A DNA stretch of 64,000 nt, taken from the NCBI RefSeq assembly GCF_958979055.1, contig NC_084896.1, forward strand, positions 6,762,501 to 6,826,500. The letters are read 5' to 3'. The stretch comes from Alnus glutinosa. Taxonomy: Eukaryota; Streptophyta; Magnoliopsida; Fagales; Betulaceae. The translations under genes and the position numbers were made by a program. The notes below the pieces were generated by a model that saw only the letters and a list, made by a program, of their open reading frames with translations, did not search any database and was not told where the DNA came from. This document shows positions 12,858 through 24,035 of the stretch, in pieces; the stretch's first letter is position 1, and every line of letters begins with the position of its first letter.

Positions 12858-13717
12858 CACACAATTATCGGTTATAATTGGTTTCAATATTTTTTAAAAT
12901 CGGTAACCGGTTACCAATTATTTTCATTCAAGTACTAAATCAATTGGCCTATAACTTGATTATCGATTACCGGCCAGTTATAATTGGCCAACTTTACTCT
13001 CCAACTTTTTGATCAAATGAAGGTGGTTCTGCCACCACCTAAATATGTTAAAAAGGTGGCTGAAATTATCATGATCGTTTGGCTCAAGGGTAATTTAACC
13101 ATCCTTCTCTTTTGTTTTTTCCATATTTATATTTTTATATTATAAGTAATAAGAGTCATAATATAATTGAGTCTGACATGAGATATTTTAACAAATTCCA
13201 TTTGTCAAGATGTTGGACGGAAGTCGAAAATAAGAACCTCATTGCCTTTTTTTTATCTTATCAAAAACAATTTTTAGTCAATTTTTATACCGAGCTAATT
13301 CTAAATTAGTACAATCCCAATAACTACTCTTGCATTTGCTTTTTCCTAAACGTTCAATGTATTGATCAAAGTCTGTAATAACCACGCGATCCAGGAGCTG
13401 ACTCTTTTGACTTTTGAGGTCCTCAAACGGTCAAACATGTGTTTGTTTGTGAGGCCATCGTGGGCTTTTATGTGCAGACAACGGAGAAAATCTGTTTGGG
13501 CTTCTCCTGTTAAAAGGGTGGACAGTGGAAAAGGACAAATTTTTCATTCAAATTGAGGTCGTTGATGACATTGTTTCACTTCCATATATTATTTATTCTT
13601 TAAAGTATTTGAGTTTTTACGTTTACATGTTTTTATTATGTTAATTATATTAAAAATATTTATATATATTATTTATTCTTTAAAGTATCTGCAACTTGAT
13701 ACTTTAAAGAATATAAA
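11946..13717. other. Single-copy region with repeats, no gene seen
   Basis: Not repeated elsewhere in the window. It contains a GGTTAACCGG-type repeat (listed separately), a TA/TG microsatellite at 12808-12858, and a 14-base perfect inverted repeat ATTCTTTAAAGTAT/ATACTTTAAAGAAT at 13675-13712 with a 10-base loop. One arm of this hairpin is also present near 13595. No convincing reading frame is present. Confidence 0.6.
12478..12975. repeat. TAACCGGTTA-rich dispersed-type repeat
   Basis: Many direct and inverted copies of GGTAACCG, ACCGGTTA and TAACCGGCGGTTAGCGGTTA are clustered at 12485-12620. They occur again in inverted sense at 12865-12975 around an AT/GT microsatellite, so the two halves are roughly mirror-like. 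It is probably a non-autonomous DNA transposon; the family is not determined. Confidence 0.5.
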
Positions 13718-14286
13718 CGACAAGGCCATCCTCTTCGCCATCTTTCGAGACTTCTCTTCCAAATCTTCTGTTAAAAACTCCAAATTACAAGGTCAGCGGT
13801 CGCCACCCCTAACCTTCTGATCCGTCCATCACTATTGATGTTGACATGCTGACCTACCAAAAACTACCCAACAAACAAATTACCCATCGAAGACTGACAC
13901 GAAGAATCGCTATGCTTTTGTTTGGATGTGGAGCAACTTTCAAATATTCCAATTAAATGAGTTGACAAGAATATACCAATTAAATGCATGCTTTTAGCAT
14001 GGTACGTAGCCGTTATCTAGGAAAGCTTTTTGTAGCATAGCAAATCATTTGATTTGGAGCATTTCACGCTGTTTGAACATCTGCATTTTCCTTGAATGCA
14101 TCAAGTCATTAAACAATTTCACAACTCGAAACATCATTTATATTTGCACATGCACGTAATCCATATGAGACTTTTTGTTGAACAAGTCGTCTTCAAATTG
14201 TTAACGAGTACGTAATGCTTGTTGTAAACATTTTGTACACAATTTCTTTCTATTATTTTTTTTTTTAAGAAAAATTACAAAGTTTT

Positions 14287-14385
14287 CCGAGAGTAGCTCA
14301 ATTCAGTCAATTGACTGGAGACCACGCATCATAAAGCAAAAGTCAATAGTTTGAATTTCGCTCCCGATATATATATAAAAAAACT
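14287..14385 (+). mobile_element. tRNA-derived SINE-like segment
   Basis: GTAGCTCAATTCAGTC at 14293 resembles an A box. AGTTTGAATTTCG at 14348 resembles a B box (GGTTCGAATCC), with CCACGCATCATAAAG between them. This is the pattern of degenerate tRNA-derived SINEs common in plant genomes. A second direct copy lies at about 51417-51510 and an inverted one at about 50636-50720. It does not fold as a functional tRNA. Confidence 0.4.
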
Positions 14386-14656
14386 TAAAAATAAAAAATT
14401 AAGTGCTCGTTAGGTCAGGGTCAACCGGTTGTAATTATTGTTGATTGAACATCTACAATATCCTTATTTCGCAGCTTAATATTTTAAATGGCACGCAACA
14501 TGTTAGTGAGATGCTTCTGCCATTTCAATTTCCAATATGTGCAAATCATGTCATTAAGTAGTGGCGGCCGGTTCAACCACTAAATAAAAAATCGATAACT
14601 TACCAAGTACAGGCTCCATCTCGTGAAAAACATGGACCGGTTCTTTGATTCCCGGC

Positions 14657-14665
14657 TATAAATAG
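14657..14665 (+). promoter_or_regulatory. TATA box of GLP-B
   Basis: Perfect TATAAATAG, 87 bases before the GLP-B start codon. Upstream it is preceded by GTGAAAAACATGGACCGGTT at 14621-14640, a block shared with the promoters of GLP-D and GLP-E and, more loosely, GLP-A. Confidence 0.75.
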
Positions 14666-14751
14666 ACATGTTTCCACACAACATATCTCACTCCTAACAA
14701 AAGCAAGAATTCGGCAAATACAGAAGCCAGAGATCATAACAACAAATAAGG

Positions 14752-15627
14752 ATGAAAGGGGTTCCTAATTTCGTTGTAACTTTGTCACTGATGGCCTTGG
14801 CATGCTCCGTTGCCACTGCCTATGATCCTGCTCCTCTGCAAGACTTTTGTGTTGCTGTTAACAGTTCCACTCAGGCTGGTATGTACACATTCTTCATCTT
14901 CTTGTTATTATTATTATGTTCTTTTGAAGTCATTTGATGCATCTCGATTGTTTAATTTTCTCTCATCATTGGGATCTACATGTCAATGTAAATATGATAG
15001 GAGGGATTACTTAACTGGGCCTGTTTAATTTCTGCATCAAAGGCTATAAACCAATGTCTTGCGTGACATTAACAAAGTTTTCTTTGTGCAGTATTTGTGA
15101 ATGGAAAGTTTTGCAAGGACCCAAAGCTTGTCAGTGCTAGTGATTTCTTCTTTGAAGGACTAAACATTCCCAGAAACACTACAAATCAACTTGGGTCGAA
15201 TGTCACTCTTTTGACTGTGGACAACATATTTGGCCTCAATACACTAGGCATGTCCATAGCTCGCTTAGACTTTGCACCGTACGGCCTAAATCAACCCCAT
15301 ATTCATCCTCGTGCCTCAGAGATTTTAGTAGTCTTACAGGGTACTTTGTATGTTGGCTTTGTCACATCGGATAACCGCCTCATCACCAAGACTCTAAACG
15401 CAGGAGACCTCTTTGTCTTCCCAATTGGTCTCATTCACTTCCAGCTTAATGTAAGAGCGACCAATGCTGTTGCTTTTGCCAGTCTTGGTAGCCAGAATCC
15501 TGGGCGCACCAACATAGCAGAGAATGTCTTTGGAGCCAATCCACCTATCAATCCGGATGTTCTCACCAAGGCCTTCCAATTGGACAAGAATGTGGTTGAC
15601 TCTCTTCAGAAAAAATTCGCGAGTTAG
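14752..15627 (+). CDS. Germin-like protein, subfamily 1 type (GLP-B), intact
   Basis: Exons 14752-14878 and 15092-15627 flank a 213-base GT-AG intron and join to 221 codons (220 residues). The signal peptide is residues 1-23, ending VATA before [10 protein letters not shown]. The disulfide pair is Cys33 and Cys50. Metal ligands His112, His114 and Glu119 lie in HIHPRASE; His158 lies in [12 protein letters not shown]. Three N-glycosylation sequons are visible (NSS, NTT, NVT). Compared with the other copies it lacks two residues in the loop VTS(NP)DNR, which leaves the fold motifs intact. Expected to be a secreted, apoplastic, metal-binding oligomer, as for other GLPs; enzymatic activity is inferred. 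Exon 2 of GLP-C is its closest relative and the two introns are almost identical, so that duplication is young. The start is set by the signal peptide and the upstream TATA box. Confidence 0.92.
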
Positions 15628-15671
15628 AGAACTATATGTAGTAGCCACAATGAATCGTTAGATTTGGTTTG

Positions 15672-15677
15672 AATAAA
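15672..15677 (+). terminator. Poly(A) signal of GLP-B
   Basis: AATAAA 45 bases after the GLP-B stop codon, followed by T-rich and TTGTAATG-type sequence. The equivalent signal for GLP-C is at 20642-20647. Confidence 0.55.
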
Positions 15678-15992
15678 GTTTTCCCTGTTTAATTTAGCTC
15701 ACATGTTGTAATGTCATAACAATATATAAATGTAATGAAATAAAATGGTTATGAGTGCAAGCTTTTAAAATGAATATTTCTATGATGCCAAGAATATTGC
15801 AACAAAAAAACCATAACAAAACGGTAATGTGACGACCCTTCTTTTTTTTCTTTTTTTTTTTAAACATACATAAATGGATCATCACAATGACACGACTACT
15901 TGTCGCTCAACCAACATACGGTACACATCAGATCCCATAATATGTACCTCATATTCAGAGTTACATCTAAGTAGCAAAACATTCAATTATAC

Positions 15993-16849
15993 CACCCTAA
16001 CCACTAAGTAGGTGTTAAAGTTGATAGCTCTTTCACTAATTTATATGGATATGTTGACAATAAACAATGCCTACCAACATCTTGTTTCAGCTTAATGAGG
16101 TAGAGAATACTGACTAAAAGTTGTTATGAAAGACGACGATACGTTGGATCCTCTCACCATGGATGAGAATCAATTTTCATTGTCTGGCAGAAAGGGTTAC
16201 GTTATTACGTAAACATAATTGACAGACTTCTCAACCCAATTCCACAGGATATATGAACGCTAACTGGCCAGTTTGGAATTGGAAAAATACATAAATAAAA
16301 ATCATTTAGAACTTCAGTATATTGAGATTGGCTCTAAATAGGTTGGCTGAACTTCAAACAACTATTAATTTTTGACTTATGGTACAATTGAGTGGATCGA
16401 ATTAAATCAACATCAAACTTTAAAAAACAGTAGTCATAAAATGCTACTTGTCGCAGATTGGACCAACATAAAACCATTGTATATATTAAATTTTAGTTAT
16501 TTTTCAGCCTACTTTTTATTAACCATTGTTAGTGCAATTGTTGCACAAATATTGAACGTATATGCACCTAAGTACGAAACTGCTGGAAATTTTTGGTCTA
16601 TTTAACAAATTTAACCATCCTAAAACCATTTAAAATGTTAAATTTTGGTTATTGTGCAGGTCATATAATTATTTTTAGTGCAAAATTTTAATAAATTCTT
16701 GTTAATTAGTTCACATTTTCTTTTGTCGTAAGAGTATTGTTACAACCCCTCCATAAACACGTCTTGACCTCCCCTGGCCCATATATGGATCTTGTAGATC
16801 CCTTTCCACAAGTTGCTATGATTTTTTTATATTTGAGCTTTCTCCTTTT

Positions 16850-16886
<37 letters not shown>

Positions 16887-17290
16887 AAATCTCTTTCTTT
16901 TTTAAGATTACAAGCGCTTCTAACCAAAAAAATTCCTATTCTGAGTACCAATTCACACCAATTGATCTTGTTGCTTGGTGGGACTAATAGCCAAACCACA
17001 AATAAAATTTAAAAATTTCTTCTATCAAATAAACTTTTCATAGTTAATTGTATCATCATCAATAAGTTCATTTACACAAACTTTGTATATATCTTCATCC
17101 ACAGTCAATATTAGCGATGAATTACAACATCATCACTATTTTGTCTTTAACGACGAAGTATTTGTGACGACTTTGTCAATGGCGACCACTGCAGGTTTTA
17201 GTGACGACTAAGCTAATCTTTTTTTACTATGCTAGAAATAACTAACTCGTCTGTGTGCGTATTACTACGTATCATGCGAACTGCTAAGCC
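15993..17290 (-). repeat. Block G, copy 1
   Basis: Repeats the 3' flank of GLP-D found at about 30505-31450, 41255-42900 and 59240-61481. It joins the GLP-B 3' flank at about 15990 (ATTATACC/ACCCTAACC) with a short shared ACC. At 16281-16290 it has the uninterrupted site GGAAAAATAC, where two of the other copies carry a complete CACGTG-rich insertion and the copy near 30750 carries a 5'-truncated one. Two short open frames exist but neither resembles a protein, so no gene is called. A T-run lies at 16852-16884. Confidence 0.8.
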
Positions 17291-17750
17291 CGAGTTGATA
17301 TGCAGTGCTTCTAGGAATGTTTAGGCCCTGGAAGAAGAAATCGTTGGCATTGGCAAGCTTTGGGTCCTTGCAGAACTTTCCATTCATAAATACTGGCCAA
17401 AGAAAAATTTGTTAATATCACAAGGCACTTAGATAATTAATAATGGTTTATAACGTGTAATGCAGAAATTAAAAAGGCCCATTTAAGTAATCCCTCCTAG
17501 CTACCATAACTACATTGATATGTAGATCCCATGGATGAGAAAAAAACAATCCAGATTCTTCAAATGACTTCAAAAGAACATAATAATAATAACAACAAGA
17601 AGAAGAAGAATGTGTTCATTCCAGCATCAGTGGAAGTGTTCACACAACACAAAAGTCTTGCAGAGGAGCAGGATCAAAGGCAGAGGCAACGGAGCATGCC
17701 AAAGCCACGAGTGCCAAAGCTATAACAAGGTAATTAAGAACCCCTTTCAT
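17291..17750 (-). pseudogene. GLP-E, germin-like pseudogene lacking most of exon 2
   Basis: Minus strand. Exon 1 is 17622-17750, beginning MKGVLNYLVIALALVALA with signal peptide and PLQDFC. Only 102 bases of exon 2 remain (17291-17392) before the sequence jumps to block G at AAGCC/CGAGTTG. Three lesions are visible. First, a one-base deletion after DFCV, shared with GLP-D, gives an immediate TGA. Second, the splice donor GT is changed to GA. Third, exon 2, with every metal ligand, is deleted. The acceptor AG is kept. A TATAAATAG box remains at 17837-17845. The gene cannot make a germin fold. Confidence 0.88.
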
Positions 17751-18388
17751 GCTTATTTGTGGTTATGATCTCTTGCTTCTGTATACGGTGAGTTCTTGGT
17801 TTTGTGAGGAGTGAGAGATGTTGGGTGGGAACATATCTATTTATAGCCGTGAGTCAATGAACCGGTATATGTTTTTCACTAGATGGAGCCTCTAAGACTT
17901 GGACAGCTATCGAATTTTTATTTAGCGGGTGAACCGGCTGTTATTTAGCCATATGCATTTAGTTTGCAGATATTAGAAATGCAGCCAAATCCGACCACTT
18001 CAATTAATTAATGGAATATAATAGTGCAGTTCTAATGCTGCTTTCTCTTATTATAAAAAAAAAATCATGGCTTAAACTAGAATATAACAACCACGAATGC
18101 TTGTCGTTTTGGTAAATTCCAAGGGAGTCGATCTTCCAATTAATAACATGCAATTTGATAAAGTACTCCTTCAACCACCATGTTTGGGACAGAAATATAT
18201 AATTTACAATATTCTGCCACGATGTTTCATACGCTGAATGTCCTTTGGACTTTAGGTTGAATTTTTATTTGATGAATGACGAGGAGGCATATACCCTGTT
18301 GGCCTGTTCTGTGAAGAAAAAAAGTAGCAGTCTCACGGCCCATCATTTTCATGAGAATAGTCATTCTAAGTTTTAAAGTATATAATAG

Positions 18389-18930
18389 TCATTCTAAGTG
18401 TATATACTATATATAGCGATAAACCCTAACCCTAAGTATGTATACTATATATAGCTATAAATCCTAAGTTTAAGTGTATATACTATATATATCGGTTTTA
18501 TTTAATTTTGAACTGCTTATGATTTAATATATATATATATATATATTTAAAAGTGTACAATAATGAATTAATTTTGAACTGCTCATGATTTAATATATAT
18601 ATATATATTTAAAAGTGTACAATAATGACACGTGAAAAATATATTGACATTATTATTCATTAAACGTAAAATCAATTAAATTATAACCCATAGCCCTAAG
18701 TGTATATATTATATATACCTATAAACCCTAAAACCCAAACCCTAAGTGTATATACTATATATATCGATAAACCATAATCCTAAGTATATATACTATATAT
18801 AGGTATAAACCCTAACCCTAAGTGTATATACTATATATACTATATATAGCTATAAACCCTAACCCTAAGGGTATGTACTATATATAGCCATAAACCCTAA
18901 ATGTATGTACTATATGAGGGACTAAACTAT
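18389..18930. repeat. Telomere-like CCCTAA repeats with ATACTATATATAG units
   Basis: Imperfect units of about 38 bases combine TAAACCCTAACCCTAAG with TGTATATACTATATATAGC. They occur in two groups (18396-18490 and 18690-18930) separated by a duplicated stretch ending TTTAAAAGTGTACAATAATGA. The motif resembles telomere DNA but is embedded in a satellite-like unit, so it is not a chromosome end. The region is absent from the other E/D copies. From 18931 to 19423 the sequence is AT-rich with no gene. Confidence 0.75.
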
Positions 18931-19423
18931 AAGTATTTAATTCATTATGTAGCGCAGAACTCTAAAAAGGTTACTGTATATATTTACTATATATTGCATT
19001 TACTATATATTTACATGCATGCATATCTATATATATAGTATTAATTATAGGTTTTTTAACTTTGTTATGTTTTAATTTTTGTTTCTAAACGTAGATGGTG
19101 TACAAAACTGAACCCTAATTTGAACTATTTGGTTTAATTAGATATATAGCACCAAATTTGGTTAATTATGCATATAGTACAATATAGTATATTATATATA
19201 TAAAAATAAAGAACCTAAAAAGTATAAATTTCAACCATAAAATTTACATATAGCATATAGTTTTCAAACTTAATTTTATGTGTATAAGTTATGTACAACG
19301 TATTTTCAAAGATTTGTATGATTAATAAGATAATGAGTTTAATTTTTTTTTTATTTTAAAAAATTAATACAACACTGATTTTTTTTTTTAATGTTTATTT
19401 TGGCAAAAAAAAAACAATCTGAC

Positions 19424-19824
19424 ACGTGTAATAATACACGTGTCCAAAGTGGACACGTGTCCATTTGGACACGAGTATAAAATACTCGTGTCCAATTGGA
19501 CACGTGTATTATTACACGTGTCCAGTTAGACACGAGTATTTTATACTCGTGTCCAAATGGACACGTGTCTTATTACACGTGTCCAAATGGACACGTGTAT
19601 TTTATACTCGTGTCCAAATGGACACGCGTATTAAATACACGTGTCAAAATGGACACGTGTCTTTAATACACGTGTCAAAATGGACACGTGTCTTTAATAC
19701 ACGTGTCTATTTTGGACGCATGTATAATTTGACACGTGTCTTTTGAGACACGTGTCAAATTTGACGCGTGTCTACAGTAACGGGTACTGTAGACACGTGT
19801 CAAAATGCAGTGATTTTTGTAGTG
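19424..19824. mobile_element. CACTA right end with dense CACGTG palindromes
   Basis: The region ends in TTTTTGTAGTG, the reverse complement of the CACTA end CACTACAAAAA, exactly where GLP-C exon 1 resumes. The ~380 bases before it are almost entirely alternating copies of GACACGTGT and ACACGTGTC, with variants GACACGAGT/ACTCGTGTC, each a potential hairpin. In CACTA elements such subterminal repeats bind transposase. No left end is found, so the element is truncated or its left end has diverged. Confidence 0.65.
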
Positions 19825-20597
19825 ACAGTTCCACTCAGGCTGGTATGTACACATTTTTCATCTTCTTGTTATTATTATTATGTTCTTTTGAAGTCATTTG
19901 ATGCATCTCGATTGTTTAATTTTCTCTCATCATTGGGATCTACATGTCAATGTAAATATGATAGGAGGGATTACTTAACTGGGCCTGTTTAATTTTTGCA
20001 TCAAAGGCTATAAACCAATGTCTTGCGTGACATTAACAAAGTTTTCTTTGTGCAGTATTTGTGAATGGAAAGTTTTGCAAGGACCCAAAGCTTGTCAGTG
20101 CTAGTGATTTCTTCTTTGAAGGACTAAACATTCCCAGAAACACTACAAATCAACTTGGGTCGAATGTCACTCTTTTGACTGTGGACAACATATTTGGCCT
20201 CAATACACTAGGTATATCCATAACTCGCTTAGACTTTGCACCATACGACGTAAATCAACCCCATTTGCATCCTCGTGCCTCAGAGATTTTAGTAGTCTTA
20301 CAGGGTACTTTGTACGTTGGCTTTGTCACATCCAACCCGGATAACCGCCTCATCACCAAGACTCGAAACGCGGGAGACGTCTTCGTCTTCCCAATTGGTC
20401 TCCTTCACTTCCAGTTTAATGTAAGAAACACCCATGCTGTTGCTTTTGCCAGTCTTGGTAGCCAGAATCCTGGGCGCACCGACATAGCAGAGAATATCTT
20501 TGGAGCCAATCCACCTATCAATCCAGATGTTCTCACTAAGGCCTTCCAATTGGACAAGAATGTGGTTGACTCTCTTCTGAAAAAATTCGCGAGCTAG
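19825..20597 (+). pseudogene. GLP-C, germin-like gene 5'-truncated at a transposon end
   Basis: Only the last 18 bases of exon 1 remain (19825-19842), followed by a complete intron (19843-20055, almost identical to that of GLP-B) and a complete, open exon 2 (20056-20597). The signal peptide, first Cys and promoter are gone, replaced by a CACTA end. Exon 2 keeps the ligands in HLHPRASE and the His in [12 protein letters not shown], and has no frameshift or stop. Box 2 begins with Asp (APYDVNQPH) where Gly is usual. The truncation is therefore recent, or a chimeric transcript from the transposon is still tolerated. A poly(A) signal AATAAA remains at 20642. Confidence 0.88.
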
Positions 20598-21643
20598 AGA
20601 ACTATATGTAATAGCCACAATGAATCGTTAGATGTGGTTTGAATAAAGTTCTCGTTTAATTTAGCTCACATGTTGTAATGTCATAACAATATATAAATGT
20701 AATGAAATAAAATGGTTATGAGTGCAAACTTTTAAAATGAATATTTCTATGATGCCAAGAATATTGCAACAAAAAAACCATAACAAAACGGTAATGTGAC
20801 AACCCTTCTTTTTTCTTTTTTCTTTTTTTAAACATACATAAATGGATCATCACAATGACACGACTACTTGTCGCTCAACCAACATACGGTACACATCCGA
20901 TCACATAATATATACCTGATATTCATAGTTACATCTAAGTAGCGAAACATTCAATTATACCTAATCAAAATAGCGGAAAAACACTTTTATAACATAACTG
21001 TTAATCATAAAGAGCCATATATAAGTCTATATGTTTAAGGCTTAAACTTAACATTAATTACATACCAAAAAACTGGCTCTACAAAATACAAGTGTCACGT
21101 TGGACACAAACCAACAACAAAAGACTACCAAAATGGGACACCCAAGTCCACACAGCTTCGAAACTAGCGATATGCTTCAGTCGTAGTACCCCAAGTAGTG
21201 CTACGAGGTCATCCTCTAGATCCGCTGATCCTACAGCCAAAACATCAGTATCTGCAGGGTTGTGGGGTTAATCACATCCGTAAATGGGAAAGTATGAGTT
21301 CACCACCTCAGTAATAAATTATTGAAGTTTCAATGGTATAAAACTCACTAAGTTTTCGCGTAAAATGACATTGTACTTAATCTCTTGTTTACAATAATAG
21401 TTATTGTTTTGGTTATGAAAACCTGTCTCTTAAAACCACATTATAGTAGATAGAGTAAACACAAACACAACAGAACAATATTGTTCTTATTCCAACATGC
21501 TCATATACAAATTCATACTATATCTCAATCATCAATTCTTAACTATATATATCTCAATTGACAATTCATACTATATCGACATATCATAAACAACATTATG
21601 CATGCTCAATTACCAACCCAATCCAATACAAAACAATGTAGTT
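20598..21643 (+). repeat. Shared 3' flank of B-type GLP copies
   Basis: Repeated at 51781-52822 with high identity; the first ~350 bases also follow GLP-B (15628-15990). No gene is seen. The part from about 20965 (TAATCAAAATAGCGGAAAAA) leads into the minisatellite and probably belongs to the same old repeat unit. Confidence 0.75.
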
Positions 21644-22956
21644 CCAAAGGGGATACCGGCCCTAAGGTCTTTAATCCTATGCCATAGAGGATACAAGCCC
21701 ATTAGTCTTTAAAGCTGTGCTATAGGGGATGCAAGCCCATTAGTCTTTAACCTAGCCATAGGGGACACAAGCTCATTAGTCTTTAATCCTATGACATAAG
21801 GAATGCAAGCCCATTGGTCTTTAATCCTATGCCATAGGGGATGCAAGTCCATTGTCTTCTTTAATCCGGTGCCATAAGGGATGTAAGCCCATTGGTCTTT
21901 AATCTCGTGCCATAGGGGATGCTAGCCCATTGGTTTTTAATCCTATGCCATAGGGGATGCAAGCCCATTGGTCTTTAATTCTATGACGTAAAGGATACAA
22001 GCCCATTAGTCTTTAACCTAACCATAGGGGATACTAGCTCATTGGTCTTTAATCCTATGCCATAGGGGATACAAGCCCATTGGTCTTTAACCAAACCGTA
22101 GGGGATACTAGCCCATTAGTCTTTAAATCTGTGCTATAGGGAATGCAAGCCCTTTAGTCTTTAACCTAGCCATAGGGGATACAAACCCATTAGTCTTTAA
22201 TCCTATGCCATAGGGGATGCAAGCCCATTGGTCTTCTTTAATCTGATGCCATAGGGGACGCAAACCCATTGGTCTTTAATCTCGTGTCATAGGGGATGCT
22301 AGCCCGTTAGTCTTTAATCCTATGCCATAGGGGATGCAAGCCCATTGGTCTTTAATTCTATGACGTAAAGGATACAAGCCCATTAGTCTTTAACCTAACC
22401 ATAGGGGATACTAGCTCATTGGTCTTTAATCCTATGCCATAGGGGATACAAGCTCATTGGTCTTTAACCAAACCGTAGGGAATACTAGCCCATTAGTCTT
22501 TAAATCTGTGCTATAGGGAATGCAAGCCCTTTAGTCTTTAACCTAGCCATAGGGGATACAAACCCATTAGTCTTTAATCCTATGCCATAGGGGATGCAAG
22601 CCCATTGGTCTTCTTTAATCTGGTGCCATAGGGGACGCAAACCCATTGGTCTTTAATCTCGTGTCATAGGGGATGCTAGCCCGTTAGTCTTTAATCCTAT
22701 GCCATAGGGGATGCAAGCCCATTGGTCTTTAATCATATGTCATTGAGGATACAAGTCCATTGGTCTTTAACCTAACTATTGGGGATACTAGCCCATTGGT
22801 CTTTAATCCTATGCCATAGGGGATACAAGCCCATTGGTCTTTAATCTTATGCCATAGAGGATACAATCCCATTGGTCTTTAACCTAGCCATAGAGGATAT
22901 AAGTCCATTGGTCTTTCACACACTATGCCAAAGGAGATACCGGCCCTAAGGTCTTT
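21644..22956. repeat. 38-bp minisatellite array 1
   Basis: About 35 tandem units of 34-41 bases, of the type CCATAGGGGATGCAAGCCCA followed by TTGGTCTTTAATCCTATG. It is bounded on both sides by the variant CAAAGGGGATACCGGCCCTA (one G changed to A in the right copy). A run of about ten units is duplicated in tandem, giving a higher-order period of about 377 bases: the variant TTTAATTCTATGACG begins at 21974 and again at 22351. Shorter arrays lie at 36071-36782 and 52823-53796. Confidence 0.95.
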
Positions 22957-23997
22957 TCCAACCTAATGCTTTATGCTCAAAACCATATACCTTTTCTTTT
23001 CAAGAACTATGTCTTTAATACATGCTTTTTTTATAAAACAATAACCAATCAACATGTTATTTTGCTAAATCATAATTCCCATAATTTAAATCCCAACAAT
23101 AGCAGGCAATAGAACACATTAAAACAATATTCAAATCATATTTCACAATCAATCTTAAGTCCTCATAAAGATCATTGATATATCTTATCATAATTGAAAC
23201 TACTCAAAACATCCAAAAACACATATTAAACATAATGTCAGTTTGGTATGAAAATAACATATTATTTGCATTTCTATAAAAAGCATAAAAATAATATCAT
23301 TTTCTCAGTGAATAGAATACTCACTGTGGCTACACGGATAACAAACTCAAATAAACTTCCTAGACAACTTCTCGCAATGTGCCACTGTAAAAATAACACA
23401 TTGCAATTATTAGACATTTTTCTAACACTAACTAATATTTTAGCTCTTAAATTACCAAAGAACTAACCCATTGGAAAACCTATTGAATTTTCTAGGGTTC
23501 CAAACACATACCCATAAACCTTAAACACTAACTAAACCCAAATAATACTAACCCAAAATATTTGCTTAGGGCTAGACATTAAAAATTACAACCAAAACAA
23601 ATACCCATAATAATAAGCACTAATTTATAAATTATATTTACTAACTTAATCACAATAAACATTAATCCATTAACATAGGACACTAACATAATCATAATAA
23701 CATTAACCCATAAGAAAATCTTAGGATTAAATTCACAAAATACCATTTAAACTAAATACCCGTAAATTAGGGTTTGAAGAAACTTACCAAAAAATTCACC
23801 CAAACAATACCCGAAGTTTGAGAGATTTTTGTAAGCTCCAAATAGCACAAAACCTAAAGAATAATTAAGATTAAACTCATATTTTACAATATTTAACAGA
23901 AAATCTCTAAAACATTGGTTTAAGGATTTACCTAAAAATGATCGGTCAAAATGTAAATCCTCACGAGTAGATCACGTTTATAAAGTAAAAATTGTGA

Positions 23998-24035
<38 letters not shown>

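Noticed and set aside
14287-14385. Possible tRNA gene
   Set aside because: A- and B-box-like motifs exist but no cloverleaf forms; better read as a SINE-type remnant.
18389-18930. True telomere or chromosome end
   Set aside because: CCCTAA units are few, interrupted by a TATATAC unit, and flanked by ordinary cluster DNA on both sides.
21644-22956. Array resembling a CRISPR
   Set aside because: Units are contiguous with no unique spacers, and the genome is a plant's. It is a minisatellite.
23248-23466. 72-codon frame repeated at 54097-54315
   Set aside because: AT-rich, no domain, and inside duplicated non-coding DNA.
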